DNA of 64,000 bases from UBA2112 sp964488555 (GCA_964488555.1 CAZAUF010000005.1:1-64000), one strand, 5' to 3'; shown: positions 14,601-23,237, numbered from the stretch's first letter. Notes: generated from the sequence alone by a model not told the origin. Numbers and translations are program-made.

Positions 14601-15191
14601 ATGAAAAAAATAGCAAAGTCAGCAGGGGCCGCAGTGACGTCACTCGGTTTGGTGGTAGGGCTCGCGGGGTTCGCCGGCGCGACAAGCGGAACCATTGGAA
14701 ACACTGGTCCAGCATCAAACAACCAAATCACGTCTAACAGTTCGCGCACCGCAACACTGTTAAACAACAACAATCTATTTTCGACAAGCACCAACTCGCA
14801 GAGTGCTTCGTCGGGTGATGCGCGTGCTTCGTTTAATACGACAGCTGGTGGTGCACACACGGGTGCTGCCTCTAATAGCAACAGTGCGCACGTGACTGCC
14901 AACATCAAGAACGGCAACGGCGGCGCAGGACTCGGTAGTTGGTCAACGGGCGGATCACACTCCGCGAGCATCAATACCACGGGTCCTCGTTCTAACAACC
15001 AAGTAACGTTCAACGACTACAGCAATCTGCTGGTCACAAACAACAACAACGTAGCTGTTACCAACACCAATGTTCAAAACGCACACTCTGGCAATGCTCG
15101 TGTGAGCGGCAATACTACAGGTGGTTCTGCAGTAACCGGCAACGTATCAAACAACAACTCGCAAACGGTAAACCTGAGCGTTTCCAACTAA
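14601..15191 (+). CDS. secreted Asn/Ser/Thr-rich repeat protein
   Basis: 196 residues. The start is set by AAAGGAGG 7 bases upstream. A signal peptide ends at about residue 27 (FAGA). Two repeats follow, each a 'NNNN' stretch, a 'SGDAR' or 'SGNAR' motif, 'NTTxGxAxTG' and Asn-rich strands, separated by a Gly-rich link. The pattern is shared with the 596-residue product at 15266 and with the LPFTS protein. The periodicity suggests a beta-solenoid or fibre. There is no anchor or sorting signal, so the protein is probably released or held by partners. Function, perhaps adhesion, is inferred from composition only. Confidence 0.65.
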   Translation: MKKIAKSAGAAVTSLGLVVGLAGFAGATSGTIGNTGPASNNQITSNSSRTATLLNNNNLFSTSTNSQSASSGDARASFNTTAGGAHTGAASNSNSAHVTANIKNGNGGAGLGSWSTGGSHSASINTTGPRSNNQVTFNDYSNLLVTNNNNVAVTNTNVQNAHSGNARVSGNTTGGSAVTGNVSNNNSQTVNLSVSN

Positions 15192-15206
15192 CGCGAGAAG
15201 CATCTT

Positions 15207-15228
15207 CGGGAGGGTGAAATCCCTCCCG
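15207..15228 (+). repeat. intergenic hairpin between repeat-protein genes
   Basis: CGGGAGGG (15207-15214) pairs with CCCTCCCG (15221-15228) around a TGAAAT loop, with no T-run. It may stabilise or attenuate the transcript between the two repeat-protein genes. Confidence 0.6.
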
Positions 15229-15265
15229 CCATGACATTATTCACGGTATCGCTAAAGGAGGCGCC

Positions 15266-17056
15266 ATGCAGACCATTACCCGGATTTTACGAAAAACCAC
15301 GCTTTATCTGGCAGCAATCGTCGTAATGGGCAGTGCGCCTCTGTCGTTGGCCGCTGCAGACAGTGCGCCGGTCAAAAAATACGGTAACTATACCTACGAT
15401 CCAGAGACTCAACATTGGAGCGGCAAAAACTGGAAATGGGATGCTTCGCAGAACAAATATGTTCGCGCGTCGACTGTCGGCTCACCATCACCCTCATCAT
15501 CATCGACACCAGTACCAGACGAAGGTGCAAGTGATTCTGGTACTGATGCCACTACCTCGGCTCTAAGCGGTGCGCCGTCTGACGCAACCGTTACAGAAGA
15601 TATAGATGGAACTGCAACGACGAACGTTGACACAGATGCGACGATTACCAACAATCTTGATTCAGACGCGTCATCTGGTAGTGCCGATGTTCATCGCAAC
15701 ACGACTGCGGGCGATGCACGGACGGGCGACGCGTCAGCCAGCACGACGATTGTCAATAGCGTTCATTCGACGGTCGGCGATGGCGACACGAGTGCCGTGG
15801 CGCATTTCACGACCAACCTGTATGGCGATATCGTCGGTGATATCACTATCGGTCCGAATATCGACAATGCAAAAATCGACAAAAGCATCAATCTTAGCAG
15901 TGCCACCAATGTCGACAACGACAGTACGCTTGTGAACAATCAAAACCTCAGTGCCACGAGCGGCGACGCATCAGTTCGCGGCAATACGAAAGGCGGCAGT
16001 GCGATCAGCGGCAATGCCAATACCGTCGCCAACGTTTTGAATCTCATCAATACGATCGTATCGGCCAATAAATCCTTCGTCGGTACGATCAATATACATG
16101 GCAATTTGAATGGCGACATCTTGGTGTCACCTGATTTTATACCGCAACTGCTCGGTAGTAACGCGGAAGTGGTCGGTACGTACAATATGCCACTTTCCAT
16201 GACGACAAATGACGACAAATCAATCGTGAACAACGTCAAGCTAAATGCCACGTCCGGCACCGCGACGGTCGCGAACAATACATCGGCTGGTAGCGCGAAA
16301 ACCGGTACGGCGCAAACCAATCTGACAATCCTCAACCTCACTGGTCACAAGGTTGACGCGAGTAAAAGCCTCCTGGTGTTTGTCAATGTGCTAGGTAAAT
16401 GGGTTGGTATGATCGTCGATGCGCCTGGTGCCACATCTGCGGCACTCGGTAGTGGAGTCATTCGTAGCGATACGACATTGAGCAACACTGCGAACCTCAA
16501 CAACAATGCAAGTATCACCAACAATCTCGATCTGAGTTCTGCTTCAGGCGATGCGACGGTGGCTGGTAATACGAATGGCGGCGACGCGCTGACTGGCAAT
16601 GCGACGGCGAGTGCCAACATAGCCAATATCAGTACGAGTGAGTTCAATCTCAGCGATTGGTTTGGCATCTTGTATATAAATGTCTTTGGTAGCTGGCTTG
16701 GCAGTTTCGGTATCGACACGCTTGCCGGTACCGTCACGCCGTTGAGTGGCGACGCGGTGCCGCACAAGTCCGCGGTCGCGGGCGCACCGAACGTTCACTT
16801 CGGTTTTCGACCGGCCGCGCAAACTGTGGCGGCATCAACGTCCGGTAGCGCGAGTCCCACGAGCGGCGATCCGGCATATGACGCAGCCGTGCTGGCATCG
16901 ACCATGCAGTCAGGCAAGCACACTAATACCCCACCGGTTCCTGCGGCTGGCATGAGTCCACGCGAAGATCCATTCTCACTTCTCATGATGATTACCGGCT
17001 TTGGCATCGCGGGTATTTCGGGCGCGCTCTGGCTCGCTCGTCGATGGGCCGCATAA
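15266..17056 (+). CDS. large surface protein with four ~96-residue repeats and C-terminal anchor
   Basis: 596 residues, started after AAAGGAGG. A signal peptide (about 1-30) is followed by a W-rich segment 'YDPETQHWSGKNWKWD' and a Ser/Pro linker. Four domains begin near residues 126, 220, 318 and 415; each carries 'xNN..L...SGDA.V..NT.xG.A.TG.A', then an aromatic-rich strand with 'G-x3-G-x-I' and a Pro. The C-terminal part has one membrane helix (about 570-590) and ends LARRWAA, but lacks an LPxTG-type motif. A surface-anchored fibre is inferred. The unit relation to the 14601 product suggests duplication. Confidence 0.72.
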   Translation: MQTITRILRKTTLYLAAIVVMGSAPLSLAAADSAPVKKYGNYTYDPETQHWSGKNWKWDASQNKYVRASTVGSPSPSSSSTPVPDEGASDSGTDATTSALSGAPSDATVTEDIDGTATTNVDTDATITNNLDSDASSGSADVHRNTTAGDARTGDASASTTIVNSVHSTVGDGDTSAVAHFTTNLYGDIVGDITIGPNIDNAKIDKSINLSSATNVDNDSTLVNNQNLSATSGDASVRGNTKGGSAISGNANTVANVLNLINTIVSANKSFVGTINIHGNLNGDILVSPDFIPQLLGSNAEVVGTYNMPLSMTTNDDKSIVNNVKLNATSGTATVANNTSAGSAKTGTAQTNLTILNLTGHKVDASKSLLVFVNVLGKWVGMIVDAPGATSAALGSGVIRSDTTLSNTANLNNNASITNNLDLSSASGDATVAGNTNGGDALTGNATASANIANISTSEFNLSDWFGILYINVFGSWLGSFGIDTLAGTVTPLSGDAVPHKSAVAGAPNVHFGFRPAAQTVAASTSGSASPTSGDPAYDAAVLASTMQSGKHTNTPPVPAAGMSPREDPFSLLMMITGFGIAGISGALWLARRWAA

Positions 17057-17088
17057 CGAACATCAAGGATGTCAGAGGAGGCATCAAA

Positions 17089-17115
17089 CTAGCACTCTTG
17101 AATATTGAGTGCTAG
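17089..17115 (+). promoter_or_regulatory. CIRCE operator of dnaJ
   Basis: CTAGCACTC, 9 bases, GAGTGCTAG, a perfect inverted repeat matching CIRCE (the outermost T/A pair is C/G). It sits in the dnaJ promoter as in dnaK. Confidence 0.92.
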
Positions 17116-17126
17116 TTTACTACAAT
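17098..17126 (+). promoter_or_regulatory. dnaJ promoter embedded in CIRCE, leaderless
   Basis: TTGAAT (17098-17103) in the CIRCE spacer, 17 bases, TACAAT (17121-17126), then 7 bases to the ATG at 17134. The predicted start of transcription coincides with or just precedes the start codon. Confidence 0.75.
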
Positions 17127-17133
17127 AAAACCA

Positions 17134-18240
17134 ATGAGCAAACGTGATTATTATGAAGTCCTCGGTGTGAGCAAAAATGCCTCTGCTGACGAGATAAAGA
17201 AGGCTTTTCGTAAAGAAGCTGTCAAGCATCACCCTGACAAAGAAGGTGGTGATGAGACGAAATTCAAAGAAATCAATGAAGCCTATGAGGTGCTGAAAGA
17301 CCAGCAAAAACGTCAACGTTATGACCAGTTCGGTCATGCAGGTGTTGGCGGTGGCGCGAGCGGCGGCGGCAGCGGCAATCCGTTTGGTGGCGGTTTTGGT
17401 GGCTTCAGCGGTCAAAACGTTCATTTTGATTTTGGCGGCGAAGGTTTTGGCGATATCTTCAGCCAGTTCTTTGGTGCGGGTGCACAGCAAGCGCGAGGTC
17501 CGCGCCGTGGTCGCGATATCGAGACAAATGTTACGCTCACGTTTGAAGAAGCGGTGTTTGGCGTCGAGCGTGAGCTTGAGCTTGATATGGATGACGAATG
17601 TGAACACTGCAAAGGCACGACTGTCGAACCCGGTCATAGTATGAAAACGTGTCCGACATGTAATGGTTCCGGTCAGAAGATGCAGGTGGTCAATACGATT
17701 TTTGGTCAGATTCAACAAGCGACGACGTGTCCTGAGTGTAAAGGTCGAGGCAAAGTGCCGGAAAAAATTTGTACCGTTTGTCGCGGCAAAGGTACTCAGC
17801 GTCGCAAGCAATCGCTGACAATCAAAATCCCTGCGGGCATCGATGACGGTGCGACCATCCGTCTGCGCGAACGCGGCGAAGCGGTCGGTGGCGGAGGACG
17901 CGGTGATTTGTATGTGAACGTACGAGTCAAAGCACACAAGAAGTTCACGCGTGAGGCTGACATCATTTTGTCTGAAGAACATGTCAGCATGGTTGATGCA
18001 GCACTTGGCACCGAAATCGACGTGAAGACAGTGGATGGTACAGTGCGTATGAAAGTACCGGCCGGTACGCAGAGCGGTACCGACTTCAAGCTTTCTGGCC
18101 ATGGCGTGCCACACTTGCGTACGGATGCACGTGGTCCTCATATCGTGACGGTTGTCGTGGATACACCGACGAAACTGACGAAGCAGCAAAAAGAACTGCT
18201 ACAAAAATTTAGCGGCGCGAAAAAGCGCGGTCTCTTCTAG
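17134..18240 (+). CDS. dnaJ: co-chaperone DnaJ (Hsp40)
   Basis: 368 residues. The J domain (about 3-68) has the HPD motif at residues 33-35. A Gly/Phe-rich linker (about 70-115) follows, then the zinc domain with CEHCKG, CPTCNGSG, CPECKGRG and CTVCRGKG (about 145-222), and the C-terminal substrate-binding barrels. The first Cys motif reads CKGTT instead of CxGxG, still with both ligands. DnaJ delivers clients to DnaK and stimulates its ATPase. There is no SD at the start because the mRNA is likely leaderless. grpE is not adjacent. No terminator is seen before the next promoter. Confidence 0.97.
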   Translation: MSKRDYYEVLGVSKNASADEIKKAFRKEAVKHHPDKEGGDETKFKEINEAYEVLKDQQKRQRYDQFGHAGVGGGASGGGSGNPFGGGFGGFSGQNVHFDFGGEGFGDIFSQFFGAGAQQARGPRRGRDIETNVTLTFEEAVFGVERELELDMDDECEHCKGTTVEPGHSMKTCPTCNGSGQKMQVVNTIFGQIQQATTCPECKGRGKVPEKICTVCRGKGTQRRKQSLTIKIPAGIDDGATIRLRERGEAVGGGGRGDLYVNVRVKAHKKFTREADIILSEEHVSMVDAALGTEIDVKTVDGTVRMKVPAGTQSGTDFKLSGHGVPHLRTDARGPHIVTVVVDTPTKLTKQQKELLQKFSGAKKRGLF

Positions 18241-18257
18241 TTTCCCATTACTCAACA

Positions 18258-18286
18258 TTGACATAGTGTCAATTTGCTACTACAGT
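18258..18286 (+). promoter_or_regulatory. promoter with palindromic -35 before the 83-residue gene
   Basis: TTGACA (18258-18263), 17 bases, TACAGT (18281-18286). The -35 is half of a perfect palindrome TTGACA-TAG-TGTCAA (18258-18272), the shape of a dimeric operator. Confidence 0.6.
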
Positions 18287-18330
18287 AAACTATATCCGAA
18301 CAGTGTGTTCGGCAAGAGTAGGGAGAAGCA

Positions 18331-18582
18331 ATGAGTGAAGTCGAAATCGGCATCATCATTACGGCTATCATTCTGGGATTTGGGACGGGAGCGATCGCTC
18401 CGTGGCTGATTCCTGGTGTGATCGGATTCGTCCTGCTCGGTCTGTTGTGGGGGTCTATAGTGGCTGCTGGCTGGTATATGCGTCGGATACTTCGGCGATA
18501 CTATGCCAAGCTGGAAAAAGACACCCTCGAGCAGATAGATGAATCCCTCAACTACCGCATGCCAGGTCTCGGAGAGCACTGA
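18331..18582 (+). CDS. 83-residue membrane protein, unknown
   Basis: Two hydrophobic segments (about 7-25 and 28-50), joined by a Pro/Gly turn, are followed by a basic, helical cytoplasmic tail (MRRILRRYYAKLEKD). The plan resembles holin-like or small stress membrane proteins, but I do not recognise the family. GGGAGAAG precedes the start. The gene is monocistronic between its own promoter and a hairpin whose left arm overlaps the end of the gene. Confidence 0.6.
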   Translation: MSEVEIGIIITAIILGFGTGAIAPWLIPGVIGFVLLGLLWGSIVAAGWYMRRILRRYYAKLEKDTLEQIDESLNYRMPGLGEH

Positions 18583-18616
18583 GCTCTCCGTGGCCTGGCC
18601 ACTACCCCTGTTTTTA
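18561..18616 (+). terminator. hairpin overlapping the stop codon, followed by T5
   Basis: GCCAGG and CGGAGAGC (18561-18577) pair with GCTCTCCG and CCTGGC (18583-18599), with a 3x3 internal loop and a 5-base apex that includes the TGA stop. TTTTT lies at 18612-18616. The T-run is distant, so it may be a weak terminator. Confidence 0.55.
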
Positions 18617-18655
18617 CTGAGATACAACTTACGCTTTAGTAGCATAATAATATAC

Positions 18656-18684
18656 TTGAAAAAATAACTACAAAATAGTATAAT
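18656..18684 (+). promoter_or_regulatory. promoter of the TrbL-like gene
   Basis: TTGAAA (18656-18661), 17 bases, TATAAT (18679-18684), 10 bases before ATG 18695. Confidence 0.7.
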
Positions 18685-18694
18685 AACAGATGTC

Positions 18695-21364
18695 ATGTGG
18701 GATATATTCCGATTGTCCGCAGTCGGCAGTTTTTCTCTGCGCAGAATTGCCCTCTTCTTCATGGCCGTCATGATGTCGGCTCTCTTCGTGGCGACTTCGT
18801 TTAGCACCACGACGTTTGCTGTCGATGCCAGCTGGCGCGGCGATGCTATCACTTACGGTGAAGATAGTTTTACCAAGCAAGATCTGACTCTTCCCGGTAC
18901 TGAGGCAGGGTCGCAAACGTATGTTTCAGAGGATCAATCGGACACCTGTCCTCGTCCAGCGACGGTCATCGTGATACCGGCGGGAGCCGACACGACCAAG
19001 GAAGTGCCGAATGCCAAAGTCGTCAATTACACGATCGACTGTAACGACAACTATGCCGATCCCAGAGATGAAAGAACGATTTCGATTGCAGCGAAAGCTG
19101 GCGGTGCGAACGGTGGCGACGGCGATCAAGGGCAAACTTCCTGTGCGGTGAAGGGTATCGGTTGGATCGTCTGTTCGACGTCTCGTTTTATGGCTGACAG
19201 CATGGACCGTGTTTATGGTTGGATTAGTGATTTTCTGACGGTGAAACCACTGTCGACCGATACGGACAGTCCGCTGTATAAGACCTGGACGATTGTCCGT
19301 AGCCTTGCAAACGCGTGTTTTATCATCGCGTTTCTCATCATTATCTATTCACAGATTACCAGCTATGGAATCAGTAACTACGAAATCAAAAAAATGATTC
19401 CACGGTTGATTATCGCTGCTGTGCTCGTGAACGTGTCGTACTATATATGTGCCGTGGCTGTCGATTTGTCGAATATCCTTGGCGACAGCATAGCCAGATC
19501 ACTGTCCGAAATACGCAACTCGTTACCGTCACCAATGCCGCAAGGTAGCCTATTCAATTCCGGCGGCCAGGGTGCTATATGGGCGACGGTGACAGCGTTC
19601 ATTCTGAGTGGCGGCACCATAGGTGCAATTGGTTTGACTGGTGCGACGGCTGGTGGCTCGATTGCGGCACTTGCAACGTTGCTATTCCCGGTTTTGGTGC
19701 TTGCCATCCTGAGTGTTCTGGTTGCGCTACTTGTGCTGGCCGCCCGCCAAGCACTGATTACGGTACTCGTGGTCCTCTCGCCATTGGCGTTCGTGGCGTT
19801 TTTGCTTCCGAACACCGAGAAGCAGTTCGATCGTTGGCGCGGGTTGTTTATCACCATGCTCATGGTGTTTCCGATGTTTTCACTGCTCTTTGGCGGCTCG
19901 CAGCTCGCATCGTATATCATTATCCAGAACACCGAGTCCATCAGTGTGGTTATTCTGGCATTGTTCGTCCAGGCAGCACCGTTGGCGTTGACACCATTCC
20001 TCGTCAAATTTAGCGGGTCGCTACTGGGCAAGCTGGCTGGCATGGTCAACAACCCGCAAAAAGGTCTGGTCGACCGTTCACGCAACTGGGCGAAAGACCG
20101 CGCTGACACGATGGCGAAACGCAAGATGGCACTTGGTGAAAATCGTCGCGGCTACACACCGAGCGGTTTGGCGTATCGTCGCTCACGCAACAAGCAAAAA
20201 CGTGAGCGCACCAAGAAGCTGTATGAGACACAGCTTGAAGCTGCATATGCCAATGATCGGCAGCTGCAAAGTTTGGCGACGCACACGAAAGCGACAGACC
20301 TGCGTAAATCTGCCGGCGATGCCGTTACCGAGCGTAAGTTTGAACACTTGAAGCACACGACGCCAGCCTTGCAGAATATGGCGGGTATCAAACGTATCGA
20401 GGAAATGCGCACCAAGCAACTACATGCTGCTGATGAAGCACGCTGGGAAGAGGCTGCTACCGGTCTTTTGAGTCCGAATGACCCAACGCAACCGTACGCA
20501 CGGTTCTCCAAAGCTGCCAACGAAATTTATAAGCAGCAGCGCATCGCGGACAGCAACGCTTCAATTGCCAAGGCGTTACAGAGTCGTGAATATGCCGTCG
20601 AGCTTGGTAAAGATGCGAACGTTGAACTACAAAAACTGGCAGGTGGTAACGTCGACAAACTGGGTGCAGTCAAGGTGAAGTCGAACGCACTCAGCGAAGT
20701 GATCAAGGCAGGTCAGGAAAATGTTGGCTACATCAAGACGGCGTCGCATGTTAAGGCTGGTGACATAAAGAGTATGCGTGCGGAATTCGATAAGGCCGTG
20801 GCAAATAACGACGTCGACTCGTTGCGTGCCTATGCGGACATGCTGGGTGAATCCAAGGATCCGGGTATCAGGATGCTGCGCGAGGCACTCAACAAGCATC
20901 ACGATGCGATTAAGGCATCGGACATGCATGAAACATTCATGCACTTCCTCAACAGCAACGGTACGATCAATGCTTCGGCTAAGGATATCGGTGATTACAG
21001 CCGTGACGTTGAGGGCGGTTACCGCAAGCTGAGTGAGATCAGTGCGAATGTCAAGACATGGAAAAACATGGACTCCAATCAGTTAGCAACGCAAAAAGCT
21101 TCATCGCAGATGGAAGCTCTCATGGCCAAAGACGACGATGGCAACTGGGCAATTTCGCGTCGTGCCGCAGTCGAGTTGATGCGTTCGCAATCGTGGGAAA
21201 ACGTCAAGATCGAGATGAAGCCGCTCATCCGCGCGCGTGCCGAGGGACGTCTGGGCTTTAGTATCCGCGATAACAAACCGATCATCTTTCCTATGGACCG
21301 GCGTGACGATACGCTCAACCCACCAGCCCAAAACATTCCTGATTCCTTGGTTCCACCAGAGTAA
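18695..21364 (+). CDS. TrbL/VirB6-like multi-span membrane protein
   Basis: 889 residues. A signal-like helix (about 17-43) and a secreted domain with Cys (about 45-180) lead to six or so membrane helices (about 190-455), including 'IVRSLANACFIIAFLIIIYSQI' and the long loop 'NYEIKKMIPRLIIAAVLVNVSYYICAVAVDL', which is typical of CPR TrbL/VirB6-family proteins. Residues about 470-889 are a hydrophilic, helical, Lys/Ala-rich cytoplasmic domain of unknown role. VirB6-type proteins form the inner-membrane channel of type IV secretion, but no VirB4 or coupling ATPase is in the window, so the machinery is not shown here. Stand-alone transcription is inferred. Confidence 0.68.
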   Translation: MWDIFRLSAVGSFSLRRIALFFMAVMMSALFVATSFSTTTFAVDASWRGDAITYGEDSFTKQDLTLPGTEAGSQTYVSEDQSDTCPRPATVIVIPAGADTTKEVPNAKVVNYTIDCNDNYADPRDERTISIAAKAGGANGGDGDQGQTSCAVKGIGWIVCSTSRFMADSMDRVYGWISDFLTVKPLSTDTDSPLYKTWTIVRSLANACFIIAFLIIIYSQITSYGISNYEIKKMIPRLIIAAVLVNVSYYICAVAVDLSNILGDSIARSLSEIRNSLPSPMPQGSLFNSGGQGAIWATVTAFILSGGTIGAIGLTGATAGGSIAALATLLFPVLVLAILSVLVALLVLAARQALITVLVVLSPLAFVAFLLPNTEKQFDRWRGLFITMLMVFPMFSLLFGGSQLASYIIIQNTESISVVILALFVQAAPLALTPFLVKFSGSLLGKLAGMVNNPQKGLVDRSRNWAKDRADTMAKRKMALGENRRGYTPSGLAYRRSRNKQKRERTKKLYETQLEAAYANDRQLQSLATHTKATDLRKSAGDAVTERKFEHLKHTTPALQNMAGIKRIEEMRTKQLHAADEARWEEAATGLLSPNDPTQPYARFSKAANEIYKQQRIADSNASIAKALQSREYAVELGKDANVELQKLAGGNVDKLGAVKVKSNALSEVIKAGQENVGYIKTASHVKAGDIKSMRAEFDKAVANNDVDSLRAYADMLGESKDPGIRMLREALNKHHDAIKASDMHETFMHFLNSNGTINASAKDIGDYSRDVEGGYRKLSEISANVKTWKNMDSNQLATQKASSQMEALMAKDDDGNWAISRRAAVELMRSQSWENVKIEMKPLIRARAEGRLGFSIRDNKPIIFPMDRRDDTLNPPAQNIPDSLVPPE

Positions 21365-21367
21365 AAA

Positions 21368-21396
21368 TTGATTATATAGAGCAGAGAAAGTATACT
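21368..21396 (+). promoter_or_regulatory. promoter of the rimB-like/rimK operon
   Basis: TTGATT (21368-21373), 17 bases, TATACT (21391-21396), 7 bases before ATG 21404. Leaderless by inference. Confidence 0.65.
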
Positions 21397-21403
21397 CCGA
21401 AAC

Positions 21404-21844
21404 ATGTCAAAAGGAAGTCAGCAAATCGTCTACGGATCCTTCGAACCGGTTGTCTTGCCGGCTTTTTCTGATGAAACATTTATCGCCAAAATTGACACGG
21501 GTGCGTTTTCTGGCGCGATACATTGTTCATACTTGAAAGAAGTGGTGCGAAATGGCAAAAAAACACTACACTTTCGTCCGCTCACATGCACCAAAAACCG
21601 GACGACAACGCAGTACAGCCGCAAGCACGTGCGCAGCTCCACTGGTCACCGAGTGGTGCGCTATCTTATCAAGACAGACATAGTGATACACGGACAGCAA
21701 TACAAGGTGACAATCGGTCTGTCCGATCGCCGAGACATGCAATATGAAATATTAATAGGTCGTCGATTTTTGCGTGAACACGGTATCATAGTAGATGTGC
21801 GCATAAACGAAGAACTTGATAAAGACAACGGAACAACTATATGA
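21404..21844 (+). CDS. RimB-like retropepsin-fold protease (ATP-dependent zinc protease family)
   Basis: 146 residues. 'FIAKIDTGAFSGAIHCSYL' (about 26-44) holds the D-T-G-A active-site motif of retropepsin-like enzymes, and 'YEILIGRRFLREHGIIVD' matches the C-terminal half of the 'ATP-dependent zinc protease'/RimB family. It overlaps rimK by 4 bases (ATGA), the neighbour arrangement known from rim operons, where RimK adds glutamates to ribosomal protein S6 and RimB acts on that modification. Here RimB may trim the RimK products. Cytoplasmic. It is also distantly like eukaryotic retropepsins, so the substrate is not certain. Confidence 0.75.
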   Translation: MSKGSQQIVYGSFEPVVLPAFSDETFIAKIDTGAFSGAIHCSYLKEVVRNGKKTLHFRPLTCTKNRTTTQYSRKHVRSSTGHRVVRYLIKTDIVIHGQQYKVTIGLSDRRDMQYEILIGRRFLREHGIIVDVRINEELDKDNGTTI

Positions 21845-22752
21845 AAATCGCGATACTTTCCAACGGACCCGGTAACTACTCGACCAAGCGTTTGGTTGAG
21901 GTTGCCCGTGCGCGCGGTCATACGGTCGAGGTTATCAAATACCGCGACTGCTATGCATCCATAGAGAAAAACAATCCGACCGTTAGTTATGGGGGTCAGG
22001 ACCTGGAAGGATTTGATGCGGTGATTCCACGTATTTCGGCTAGTATGACCCGCTATGGAGCGGCAATTGTCCGACAGCTTGAAATGCGCGGTGTGTATTG
22101 TGTGTCTAGCTCGATCGCCATCGTACGCTCTCGTGATAAGTTGCGTAGTCTGCAGCTGCTTGCCAAAGCTGGCGTAGGTATCCCTAAGACCGTTGTTTCA
22201 CGTAACTCCACCGACATCGATGATCTTATCGACAAGCTTGGCGGCACGCCGGTTATTATTAAATTGGCTCGCGGCACTCATGGCAATGGCGTGGTGCTAG
22301 CCGAGACCAAAAAAGCGGCCAAGTCCGTGCTACAGGCACTGTATCTGACTAATGAAGACGGTACGAACGTGCTGTTGCAAGAATTTATCGAAGAGTCTGC
22401 CGGCACCGATATCCGCGCGTTTGTCGTCGGCGGTCGCGTTATAGCTAGCATGAAGCGCCAGAGTCTCGACGATGATTTCCGTTCTAATCTGCACAAAGGC
22501 GGTGAAGGTAAAAGTATCAAGCTGACCGAAGAAGAACGAAAGACAGCGGTAAAAGCCGCGAAAGCCATGGGGCTGAGTGTGGCCGGTGTCGATATGATGC
22601 GCAGTGAACGCGGCCCGCTCGTGCTGGAGGTTAACGCCAGTCCTGGGTTTGGCGTCGAAAAAGTTACCGGACGTGACGTCGCGACAGCTATCATCGAGTA
22701 CGTCGAATTAAACGCGAAACGTCGCAACAAAAAGGACAAAGTAGGGGCCTAG
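21841..22752 (+). CDS. rimK: ATP-grasp ligase RimK
   Basis: 303 residues, starting within the stop of the protease gene. The RimK layout is visible: N-terminal 'MKIAILSNGPGNYSTKRLVE', the ATP-grasp domain with 'PVIIKLARGTHGNGVVLAE' and 'LLQEFIEESAGTDIRAFVVGG', and the metal-binding end 'GVDMMRSERGPLVLEVNASPGFGVE'. RimK ligates glutamate to the C-terminus of ribosomal protein S6; related enzymes make poly-glutamate or peptide bonds on other targets. The substrate in this organism is inferred from the partner protease. It is followed 3 bases later by a DUF192 gene, probably in the same operon. Confidence 0.85.
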   Translation: MKIAILSNGPGNYSTKRLVEVARARGHTVEVIKYRDCYASIEKNNPTVSYGGQDLEGFDAVIPRISASMTRYGAAIVRQLEMRGVYCVSSSIAIVRSRDKLRSLQLLAKAGVGIPKTVVSRNSTDIDDLIDKLGGTPVIIKLARGTHGNGVVLAETKKAAKSVLQALYLTNEDGTNVLLQEFIEESAGTDIRAFVVGGRVIASMKRQSLDDDFRSNLHKGGEGKSIKLTEEERKTAVKAAKAMGLSVAGVDMMRSERGPLVLEVNASPGFGVEKVTGRDVATAIIEYVELNAKRRNKKDKVGA

Positions 22753-22755
22753 CCA

Positions 22756-23202
22756 GTGAAATGGTGGGCTAGAGTAGCGATTGGAGTGCTGGCGATGATC
22801 GTCGGCACTACTATTTTGTGGTTGCAAATAAATCGTGACGAATCGTCGCTTGTTATTGCTGATCAGCACTACCACGCCACCGTGCTACGGACAGAAGCCG
22901 AATTGCAAAAAGGACTATCTGGTACGAAGAGTCTGCCGGATGATCAGGCTATGCTGTTCGTGTTTCCGTACAGCAACCAGTGGTCTATATGGATGAAGGA
23001 TATGAACTATCCCATCGACATCGTGTGGCTCGATGCGCGGTCACAAGTGGTCCATACTGTCAAAAACGCGCAGCCGTCCAGCTATCCTGAGCGGTTCACA
23101 CCAGGTGTGTCCGCGCGGTATGTTATCGAGCTGTCAAGCGGTACCGTAGAACGTATCGGTATCGAAAACGGCGATTCAGTTCGTCTGCCGTCTGGCGTGT
23201 GA
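22756..23202 (+). CDS. DUF192 family secreted protein
   Basis: 148 residues from GTG at 22756, 3 bases after rimK, indicating coupling. An N-terminal membrane anchor or signal (about 5-25) precedes a DUF192 domain: 'VLRTEAELQKGLSGTKSL', 'MLFVFPYSNQWSIWMKDMNYPIDIVWLD', 'HTVKNAQP', 'ERFTPGVSARYVIELSSG' and 'IENGDSVRL'. These are the conserved blocks of the family (usually 120-160 residues). The biochemical function is not established, though a small beta-barrel fold is known. Exported to the cell surface by the N-terminal segment. Confidence 0.85.
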   Translation: MKWWARVAIGVLAMIVGTTILWLQINRDESSLVIADQHYHATVLRTEAELQKGLSGTKSLPDDQAMLFVFPYSNQWSIWMKDMNYPIDIVWLDARSQVVHTVKNAQPSSYPERFTPGVSARYVIELSSGTVERIGIENGDSVRLPSGV

Positions 23203-23224
23203 CATAAAACCCTTGAGCCGATGA

Positions 23225-23230
23225 TATAAT
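23225..23230 (+). promoter_or_regulatory. extended -10 box before the 156-residue membrane protein
   Basis: TGA-TATAAT, 7 bases before ATG 23238, giving a leaderless start. Confidence 0.55.
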
Positions 23231-23237
23231 CATAAGC

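Noticed and set aside
15641..16640. CRISPR-like or DNA-level tandem repeats in the 596-residue gene
   Set aside because: The repeats are at protein level (about 96 residues) with diverged DNA; no CRISPR array or cas gene is in the window.
18695..21364. Complete type IV secretion system
   Set aside because: Only the TrbL/VirB6-like protein is present; no VirB4, VirB8-like or coupling ATPase in the window.
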